A stretch of 5,499 nt of DNA from an uncultured bacterium. GTDB taxonomy: Bacteria; Planctomycetota; Phycisphaerae; Phycisphaerales; SM1A02. The notes below the pieces were generated by a model, which was not told where the DNA came from, searched no databases, and worked only from the letters and a program-made list of their open reading frames with translations. The stretch's first letter is position 1. Each line of letters begins with the position of its first letter. Positions 1-4,226 of the stretch are shown here, in pieces. The position numbers and the translations under genes were made by a program. The stretch lies in NCBI GenBank assembly GCA_903861235.1, contig CAIOTP010000233.1, positions 1 to 5,499 on the forward strand, read 5' to 3'.

Positions 1-1
1 C

Positions 2-181
2 CGCCCCGAATGCGGCTCCGACCTCGACCAGAACGGCACCGTCGACGCCGCCGACATCTCGATCATCCTGCTCGACTTCGGGCCGTGCTACGAGCCGCCA
101 GCCGCGCTCACTGCTCCGGCCCCAACGCCCCTGCTGGCCGACGAAGCGGTGGCCACGCCGTCGACGGCCAAGGGGCAATGA
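2..181 (+). CDS. C-terminal end of a dockerin-like (planctomycete-type) exported protein, 5' partial
   Basis: This reading frame is open at the left edge and ends at TGA 179-181, leaving 59 visible residues. It begins RPECGSDLDQNGTVDAADIS and continues to a LLDFGPC block, then a loose Pro/Ala/Thr-rich tail to the stop. The D-x-D-x-N-G-x-V-D-x-x-D spacing is the calcium-binding loop of a type I dockerin/EF-hand repeat. The flanking cysteines (CGSDLD and FGPC) are typical of the single dockerin-like module at the C-terminus of many planctomycete secreted proteins. In cellulosomal clostridia such modules bind cohesins. In planctomycetes their partner is generally unknown, so a calcium-stabilised structural or attachment role is only inferred. 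The function of the whole protein cannot be judged because its N-terminal part lies outside the window. The same DNA also gives an open frame from position 10, but its Arg/His-rich product looks like a frame shadow. Confidence 0.72.
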   Translation, partial: RPECGSDLDQNGTVDAADISIILLDFGPCYEPPAALTAPAPTPLLADEAVATPSTAKGQ

Positions 182-346
182 CCCGCAAGCCGCCGGGGGC
201 CTCAACCTCGCTACGACGCTCTGCGTCAATGTCGGCATGGAACTGAGTGTTGAGGCGATGCGGCTCATCGCGAGTCCGACCACCCGACCAGATGAAGCGA
301 TGGCGCGAATGCGCCGGAACTTTCGCCGGATTCCTGGAAGCCCGCA
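182..346. other. Stretch without a supported gene between the dockerin-like tail and the small gene
   Basis: About 165 bases follow the first stop before the candidate promoter. Open frames cross it on both strands, but their products are Arg/Pro/Ser-rich and lack any family feature. The only structure I see is a 5-bp stem GGCGC-GAAT-GCGCC at 302-315, with a further GC-rich repeat of CCGG just after it. This could be a weak terminator for the dockerin-like gene, but it has no T-run. Confidence 0.35.
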
Positions 347-375
347 TTGGCCAACGCTATCGTGCGCTGCATAAT
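347..375 (+). promoter_or_regulatory. Possible sigma70-type promoter ahead of the small uncharacterised gene
   Basis: TTGGCC (347-352) and CATAAT (370-375) are separated by exactly 17 bases. They match the -35 and -10 consensus at four and five of six positions, and this A/T-rich -10 stands out in GC-rich surroundings. Transcription would start near 381-384, which falls on or just after the AGGAGG ribosome-binding site. If this promoter is real, the transcript would be nearly leaderless and begin at ATG 385. If the ribosome-binding site is the functional signal, the promoter must lie further upstream. Both readings are inference from consensus matches. Confidence 0.3.
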
Positions 376-376
376 C

Positions 377-382
377 AGGAGG
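377..382 (+). promoter_or_regulatory. Strong Shine-Dalgarno site that decides the start of the small gene
   Basis: AGGAGG is a full match to the anti-Shine-Dalgarno sequence. It lies only 2 bases before ATG 385, which is too close for normal initiation, but 8 bases before the in-frame GTG at 391, which is the preferred distance. It therefore favours GTG 391 as the start and argues against the long upstream extension to GTG 247. Confidence 0.55.
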
Positions 383-390
383 CGATGACC

Positions 391-633
391 GTGACCGGAG
401 AGAAGATCCGCGAGGCCCTGAAGGCCGCCCCGTTCAAGCCCTTCCGCCTGCATCTGGCCGATCAGCGGAAGCTCGATGTTTTCCATCCCGAGTTCGCCTG
501 GGTGCTTCCCAACCGAAGGCATGTCCTTGTGGTCTCGCCCATCGACCAAGACACCACCGAGACCATCGATGTGGGCCTGGTCGTCTCGCTCAGCCCGCTG
601 CCGGACAACGCTTCGAACAACCGCGCGGCCTGA
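391..633 (+). CDS. Small uncharacterised protein of a planctomycete-type family
   Basis: From GTG 391 the product is 80 residues (82 if ATG 385 is used). The N-terminal half has a short amphipathic helix (EKIREALKA), then the signature APFKPFRLHLADQRKLDV and HPEF, followed by two hydrophobic stretches (RRHVLVVSPI and TIDVGLVVSLSPL) that look like beta strands. Small proteins with this 'PFxPFxxHLADG...HPEF...' layout are, as I recall, common and often multi-copy in planctomycete genomes, with no known function. There is no signal peptide, membrane segment or catalytic motif. The predicted fold is a small helix plus beta sheet. The start is chosen from the spacing to AGGAGG at 377-382. The frame stays open upstream to GTG 247, but that stretch (Arg-rich, no family features) is probably not translated. 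A hairpin follows 17 bases after the stop. The family call is moderately sure, and the function is unknown. Confidence 0.75.
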   Translation: MTGEKIREALKAAPFKPFRLHLADQRKLDVFHPEFAWVLPNRRHVLVVSPIDQDTTETIDVGLVVSLSPLPDNASNNRAA

Positions 634-650
634 ACGCCCCGCAGGAACGA

Positions 651-678
651 CAGAACGCGACCGGCAGGTCGCGTTCTG
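651..678. terminator. Perfect 12-bp hairpin between two converging transcription units
   Basis: CAGAACGCGACC (651-662) and GGTCGCGTTCTG (667-678) are exact inverted copies around a GGCA loop. The hairpin starts 17 bases after the stop of the small gene (+) and ends 12 bases before the 3' end of tRNA-Ser (-), a natural place for a shared bidirectional terminator. Neither strand has a clear run of T after the stem, so it is not a textbook intrinsic terminator. It could instead act as a 3'-end stability or processing structure. The stem itself is seen directly, and the terminator role is inferred. Confidence 0.5.
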
Positions 679-690
679 GAGTGAAGGAAG

Positions 691-778
691 CGGAGAGGGT
701 GGGATTCGAACCCACGAGTAGGACAAGCCCACTACTAGTTTTCGAGACTAGCTCTTTCAACCGCTCAGACACCTCTCC
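691..778 (-). tRNA. tRNA-Ser, anticodon CGA
   Basis: Read on the minus strand, this is a complete class II tRNA of 88 bases. The acceptor stem GGAGAGG pairs perfectly with CCTCTCC. The anticodon stem CTAGT/ACTAG encloses the loop CTCGAAA, whose anticodon CGA (742-744) reads the serine codon UCG. A long variable arm of about six pairs (one G-T) is the serine hallmark. The T arm is GTGGG-TTCGAAT-CCCAC. The base after the acceptor stem is G, as expected for serine, and the CCA end is not encoded (CTT follows). It lies 46 bases downstream of rpoZ on the same strand and may be processed from an rpoZ transcript. UCG is expected to be a frequent serine codon in a genome this GC-rich. Confidence 0.96.
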
Positions 779-799
779 GAGCACCGGTCAGTATGGGGG

Positions 800-816
800 G
801 CGGCCCGCCGGGCCGC
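800..816 (-). terminator. GC-only hairpin between rpoZ and tRNA-Ser
   Basis: GCGGCCC (800-806) and GGGCCGC (810-816) form a 7-bp stem with a 3-base loop, beginning 8 bases after the rpoZ stop on the minus strand. A C-run follows instead of a T-run. It may attenuate transcription, mark the rpoZ 3' end, or serve as a processing site before the tRNA. In GC-rich DNA such stems also arise by chance. Confidence 0.28.
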
Positions 817-824
817 AAGCGGCC

Positions 825-1055
825 TCAGGCCTTCGCCCGGGCCGGCGGCTCCAGGCCGCACTGGTCCCAGTCGATGGTGATCTTCTCTTCCATGATCTCG
901 GCGACCACGATCTCCAGGTCGCTGCGGCCATGGCGCTCCACCAGCGGGCGTGCACCCTCGATCAGCTCCTGGAGGCGCTTCTGGATCAGCGCCGTGAGCT
1001 TGAAACGGCCACCGAACTTGTCCACGATTTCGTCGCTGAGCAGGGCTTCGATCAC
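825..1055 (-). CDS. rpoZ: DNA-directed RNA polymerase omega subunit
   Basis: The 76-residue product is the small omega subunit, which helps fold and hold the beta' subunit during assembly of RNA polymerase. The diagnostic part is residues 8-33: DEIVDKFGGRFKL followed by TALIQKRLQELIEGARPLV. It corresponds to the 'NRFxLVxxAAxRARQL...' helix region of other bacterial omegas, with GGRF in place of NRF. The later block SDLEIVVAEIMEEKITID matches the second conserved helix-strand of the family. Length is normal. The start is GTG 1055, with GGAGGA at complement 1064-1069 and 8 bases of spacing. The gene is divergent from the ClC gene, with 109 bases between them, and is followed by tRNA-Ser on the same strand. 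The short tail after residue 63 is not conserved in any way I recognise. The usual genomic partners gmk and spoT are not adjacent on the downstream side. Confidence 0.88.
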   Translation of the reverse strand: MIEALLSDEIVDKFGGRFKLTALIQKRLQELIEGARPLVERHGRSDLEIVVAEIMEEKITIDWDQCGLEPPARAKA

Positions 1056-1093
1056 GGGTGGGGTCCTCCGAAGGGGCTTTCGCCGAGCCGCGT

Positions 1094-1122
1094 AGTGTAG
1101 CCGAAATCCGCCCCCGTCGGAA
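1094..1122 (-). promoter_or_regulatory. Possible rpoZ promoter
   Basis: On the minus strand TTCCGA (1122-1117) and TACACT (1099-1094) are spaced by 17 bases. The -10 matches TATAAT at four of six positions and the -35 matches only three of six. The predicted transcript would start near 1087, giving an rpoZ leader of about 30 bases that includes the GGAGGA site. It is plausible from position but weak by consensus. Confidence 0.28.
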
Positions 1123-1164
1123 GCCCCCCGCCGGCCCTCGCTTGGCCATCGTTACCCTGCGGCC

Positions 1165-2988
1165 ATGGCTCGCCGGATCTCGCTCCCCGCCCGACTCAGG
1201 ATCCGGCTCGGCCTGGACCGCGAGTGGTGGCTGCTGGCGGTGGCCGGCGTGGTGGGAGTGCTCATGGGAACCGTGGCCATCGCCTTCATCATGCCCATCC
1301 GTTGGCTGGAGGGCCTGCCGGCACGGCTGGGACCGGACCATCCGGACGCCACCACGCTGGCCGTTCTGGCCGCGCCGATCGCGGGGGCCCTTCTCACCGG
1401 CCTGGTGTTCACGCTGCTGCCGAGCGCCTTCCGCGGGCACGGCGTGTCGCGGGTGCTGTTCGCGGTGAACCGTCAGCAGTCCGCCATTCCCCTGCGGATC
1501 GGCCTGCGGCAGTGGCTGGCCAGCACCTGCACCATCGGCTCGGGCGGCAGCGCGGGTCCCGAGGGCCCCATCGTGACCATCGGGGCCACCTTCGGCAGCA
1601 ATCTGGCCCGCTGGCTGCGCGGTGACACCAGCGCCACCGCGACCATGCTGGGATGCGGCTGCGCGGCCGGGCTGGCCGCCGTGTTCAACGCGCCACTGGC
1701 AGGGATCTTCTTCACGCTCGAGGTGATCCTGCGCGACTTCTCGCTGCGAACCTTCACGCCCATCGTGGTGGCCAGCGTGGTCAGCGCCGCCACCGCGCAG
1801 ACACTGCTTGGAGGCCAGGAGCCGCTCTTCGGGCAGGTGCCGGACTTCCTGCGCGGCGAGGACGCTTTCTCCCTGGGGCAGACGCCGCTCTTCGTGGCGC
1901 TGGGTGTGTTCTGCGCCCTGCCGGCGGTGGGCTTCATTCGACTGCTGCCTGCGGCCGAGCGGCTCTTCGACCGCCTTCCGCTGCCGAGGAACCTGCGACC
2001 GGCCGTGGGCGCGGCGCTGCTCTGCGCCCTGGGCGGCGGATACCTGTGGGTGCGCCGCGACGCCCACGGCATGCCCCCCTTCTTCGGTGCCGGCTACGCC
2101 GCCACCCGCGAACTGATGACCCCGGATTTCTACGGCTCGGCCCTGCAGGCCACGCCGTGGGTCATGGCCGGGCTGGCGGCGGCGGTGCTGGGCGCGGGGC
2201 TGCTGAAGGCCTTGGCCACATGCCTCACGCTGGGCTCGGGCGGTGCGGGCGGCCTGTTCGCGCCGAGCCTGCTGCTGGGGGCCATGACCGGCGGAGCGTT
2301 CGGCCTGGGGCTGCATGCCGCGGGCTTCGAGTCCGCACCGGATCCCGCAGCCTTCGCCCTGGTGGGCATGGCCGCCATGATCGCGGCCACCACGCACGCG
2401 CCGCTGGCCGGCGTGCTGCTGGTGTACGAACTCACCGACAGCTACAGCGTCATCCTGCCGCTCATGCTCACCGCGGTCATCGCCACCACGGTGAGCCGCC
2501 TGCTGCACCGCGACAGCATCTACACCGCCGAGCTCTCGGCCCTGGGCATCCGCCTGGGCAGCATGAGCGATCTCACGGTGCTGCGCCGTCTTCGGGTGAG
2601 CGACCTGCGGCTGGATCCGGTGCGCTCCGCCCGGCTGGACGATCCGGTCTCCACGCTGGTGGACCTCATGCAGCGCGAGAACGCGCACGAGTTCGTCACC
2701 TTCGACGCCGAGGGGCACTACCGCGGCATGGTGACCCGCAACCAGCTGCAGGAGGCGCTGGTGCACCGCGAGGCCATTCCCCTGCTCACGGTCGAGGAGA
2801 TCACGCGCGACGACCTGCCCGTGGTGCGGCAGGGCGACACGCTCGACGCGGCACTGGACCGCTTCAGCCGACACGACGTGGAGAGCCTGCCCGTGGTCCA
2901 CGATCAGCACGGCGGTCAGGTCCTGGGCCTGCTCAGCCGCACGCTGCTGCTCCGCCGGTACCAGCAGGAGCTGGAGCGCGAGGGCTGA
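1165..2988 (+). CDS. ClC-family chloride channel/transporter with C-terminal CBS pair
   Basis: This 607-residue inner-membrane protein has the ClC fold up to about residue 445, then two CBS domains (about 474-532 and 545-600), which in this family bind nucleotides and regulate gating. The selectivity-filter regions are all present: GHGVSRV (91-97, equivalent of GSGIPE), GSGGSAGPEGP (125-135) with gating glutamate E133, FNAPLAGIFFTLEV (174-187), GSGGAGGLFAPS (357-368), and TDSYSVILP (424-432) with the anion-binding tyrosine Y427. Two points differ from the well-studied E. coli H+/Cl- exchanger. The central-serine position is not kept in GHGVSRV, and the residue aligned by eye with the internal proton glutamate E203 is valine (V187), as in true ClC channels. 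Channel rather than exchanger activity is therefore possible but unproven. The start ATG 1165 has no Shine-Dalgarno site. TACCCT at 1153-1158 could be a -10 for a leaderless transcript. The stop overlaps rnpA by one base (TGATG). Confidence 0.93.
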   Translation: MARRISLPARLRIRLGLDREWWLLAVAGVVGVLMGTVAIAFIMPIRWLEGLPARLGPDHPDATTLAVLAAPIAGALLTGLVFTLLPSAFRGHGVSRVLFAVNRQQSAIPLRIGLRQWLASTCTIGSGGSAGPEGPIVTIGATFGSNLARWLRGDTSATATMLGCGCAAGLAAVFNAPLAGIFFTLEVILRDFSLRTFTPIVVASVVSAATAQTLLGGQEPLFGQVPDFLRGEDAFSLGQTPLFVALGVFCALPAVGFIRLLPAAERLFDRLPLPRNLRPAVGAALLCALGGGYLWVRRDAHGMPPFFGAGYAATRELMTPDFYGSALQATPWVMAGLAAAVLGAGLLKALATCLTLGSGGAGGLFAPSLLLGAMTGGAFGLGLHAAGFESAPDPAAFALVGMAAMIAATTHAPLAGVLLVYELTDSYSVILPLMLTAVIATTVSRLLHRDSIYTAELSALGIRLGSMSDLTVLRRLRVSDLRLDPVRSARLDDPVSTLVDLMQRENAHEFVTFDAEGHYRGMVTRNQLQEALVHREAIPLLTVEEITRDDLPVVRQGDTLDAALDRFSRHDVESLPVVHDQHGGQVLGLLSRTLLLRRYQQELEREG

Positions 2989-3398
2989 TGGCCGATCTGG
3001 GCTTTCCATCCCGCATGCGCGTGCGTCTGGACCGCGACTTCCGCCGCGCCTACTCGGCACGGCTGCGGCGCGACCTTGGCTTCGCGTCCATGCTGGCGGC
3101 GGCCAACGGCCTGCAGCACCCGCGGCTGGGCATCAGCATCGGCCGGCGGGTGGGCACGGCGGTGCGCCGCAACCGCATCAAGCGGCTGCTGCGCGTGGCC
3201 TTCCGTCTGGAGCAGCGTGGCATGCCTGCGGGCGTGGACCTGATCGTGCAGGTGCGGCCCCACGAGCCGCGCACGCTGCAGGACTACCGGGAGGCGCTGC
3301 TGCGGCACGCCCCGCCCCTGGGTGAACTGGCCCTCAAGGCACCGGATCGTGGCCGCATCCACCCCATGGGTGGCAGCGAAGCAGCCGACGAAGCGTGA
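2988..3398 (+). CDS. rnpA: Ribonuclease P protein component
   Basis: The 136-residue product is the basic protein subunit of RNase P, which binds the catalytic RNA and the pre-tRNA leader so that tRNA 5' ends are cut correctly. The family's features appear in order: LDRDFRRAYSAR near the N-terminus with the leader-binding F18, HPRLGISIGRRVGTAVRRNR (44-63) with the signature RRNR at 60-63, IKRLLRVAFR (64-73), then AGVDLIVQVRP (81-91). The last 20 or so residues (after APPLGELALKAP) go beyond the conserved domain, look variable, and lie opposite yidD. The ATG overlaps the ClC stop as TGATG, and GAGGG (2980-2984) and GGAG (2973-2976) precede it, so translation is probably coupled to the ClC gene. 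ATG 3015 is a possible later start but has no ribosome-binding site. Unusually, there is no rpmH upstream, and the neighbour yidD is on the opposite strand with 65 bases of overlap. Confidence 0.93.
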   Translation: MADLGFPSRMRVRLDRDFRRAYSARLRRDLGFASMLAAANGLQHPRLGISIGRRVGTAVRRNRIKRLLRVAFRLEQRGMPAGVDLIVQVRPHEPRTLQDYREALLRHAPPLGELALKAPDRGRIHPMGGSEAADEA

Positions 3399-3564
3399 GC
3401 CAGCCGCCGCGCAGACCGCCGTGCCTGCGCAGGGCCTCCAAGGCGTACGCCGAGCAGCTGGGCTGAAACCGGCAACGGCCTCCGAGGAAGGGCGAGAGCA
3501 CGATCTGGTAGCCGCGCACCGCCAGCACGCCCAGCCAGGCGAGCGGACCCGGCGCGGCGCTCAC
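3334..3564 (-). CDS. yidD: Membrane protein insertion efficiency factor YidD
   Basis: The 76-residue product matches YidD, a small membrane-associated protein that assists YidC/Sec-dependent insertion of inner-membrane proteins. The whole signature is visible: an N-terminal hydrophobic/amphipathic stretch (LAWLGVLAVRGYQIVLSP, 8-25), then FLGGRCRFQPSCSAYALEAL (26-45) with C31 and C37, HGGLRGGWLTLRRLLRCHPW (48-67) with C64, and the ending GCGHDPVP. Length is normal for the family. The chosen start, GTG 3564, overlaps the FAH-family stop as GTGA and has only a weak GAG ahead of it, so reinitiation after the upstream gene is likely. The frame remains open far upstream (to 3927) inside the FAH-family gene, but that part is shadow sequence. 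The last 21 codons are antisense to the last 21 codons and stop of rnpA. In most genomes yidD follows rnpA on the same strand, and yidC is not seen here. Confidence 0.92.
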   Translation of the reverse strand: MSAAPGPLAWLGVLAVRGYQIVLSPFLGGRCRFQPSCSAYALEALRRHGGLRGGWLTLRRLLRCHPWGGCGHDPVP

Positions 3565-4226
3565 GACAGCTCGCGCACGGGGTTGCTCACCCGCCCCACG
3601 CCCTCGATCTCCACCTCCACCGTGTCGCCGTGCTTCAGGAACACCGGCGGGGTCCGCGCACTTCCCACGCCGGCTGGCGAGCCGGTGAGGATGATCGTGC
3701 CCTCGAGCAGCGTGGTGCCCCGGCTGAGCATGACCACCAGCTCCCGCACGCCGTGGAACATGAGCCCGGTGGACGCGTCCTGCATGAGCTGACCGTTCAG
3801 CCGCGTGCGGATGCGCAGCTGCGCGGGATCCGGCACCTTCGCGGCGGGCATGGCCTGCCCGAGCGGGCAGAACGTGTCGAAGCTCTTGCCGCGGCAGAAC
3901 TGTCCGCCACTGCCCTGCTTCTGCCACCAGCGGGCGCTGACATCGTTGGCGGCGCGGTAGGCGCGCACCACGGAAAGCGCCTCCGCCAGGCTCACGTCGC
4001 GGCAGTCACGGCCGATCTCCACGGCCAGCTCGCCCTCGTAGTCCACCTGGGGACCATGTTCACGGCAGATGGTCGGGATCTCGATCGCCTGGCCGTCCCC
4101 GATCACGCTGGCCGGGTTCTTCATGAAGACGATCGGATTCGGGTCCACCTGGCCGCCCATCTCCTTGGCATGGTCGGCGTAGTTGCGCCCGATGGCCAGG
4201 ATGGCCGGCGGAAGGCGGCGCGTCAC
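3561..4226 (-). CDS. Fumarylacetoacetate hydrolase (FAH/FahA-YcgM) family protein
   Basis: The 221-residue product has the full short-form FAH fold, like E. coli YcgM (219 aa) and human FAHD1, which act on acylpyruvates or oxaloacetate in the cytoplasm. Visible family blocks are AIGRNYADHAKEMGG (11-25, with H19), PIVFMKNPASVIGDG (31-45), VDYEGELAVEIG (61-72) giving the metal ligands E64 and E66, AYRAANDVSARWWQ (89-102) with the third ligand D95, FCRGKSFDTFCPLG (110-123) with K114, and LEGTIILTGSPAGVG (174-188). Mg2+ or Mn2+ dependence and C-C bond hydrolysis or decarboxylation follow from the family. The exact substrate cannot be read from sequence. The start is GTG 4226, overlapping the upstream stop as GTGA, with GGAG 10 bases ahead (complement 4240-4237). 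Its own stop overlaps the yidD start. The neighbours are not aromatic-degradation genes, so a general metabolite clean-up role is more likely than a dedicated catabolic one. Confidence 0.9.
   Translation of the reverse strand: MTRRLPPAILAIGRNYADHAKEMGGQVDPNPIVFMKNPASVIGDGQAIEIPTICREHGPQVDYEGELAVEIGRDCRDVSLAEALSVVRAYRAANDVSARWWQKQGSGGQFCRGKSFDTFCPLGQAMPAAKVPDPAQLRIRTRLNGQLMQDASTGLMFHGVRELVVMLSRGTTLLEGTIILTGSPAGVGSARTPPVFLKHGDTVEVEIEGVGRVSNPVRELS

Noticed and set aside
590..784. Small open frames on both strands over 681-784 that look conserved (GEVSERLKELV and RVGFEPT types)
   Set aside because: These are translations of the serine tRNA itself, a well-known source of false conserved hypothetical proteins.
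1653..2987. Long plus-strand frame upstream of and continuous with rnpA, suggesting a 581-aa fusion
   Set aside because: The part before 2988 is the +1 shadow of the ClC gene, rich in Arg/Ala/Gly/His. Only the part from ATG 2988 shows a family signature (RnpA).
757..3060. A 767-codon open frame on the minus strand covering tRNA-Ser, rpoZ and most of the ClC gene
   Set aside because: Its product is His/Gln/Arg/Gly-rich low-complexity sequence with no domain, and it lies antisense to a clear ClC gene. Long antisense frames are common in GC-rich coding DNA because stop codons are rare there.
3426..3435. Palindrome CCTGCGCAGG just after the rnpA stop as a terminator
   Set aside because: It is inside yidD coding sequence, has no loop or T-run, and such short GC palindromes are expected by chance.
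3565..3927. Upstream extension of the yidD frame giving a 197-aa protein
   Set aside because: The extension lies in another frame of the FAH-family gene and has shadow composition. YidD proteins are normally about 70-100 residues, and the GTGA start fits.
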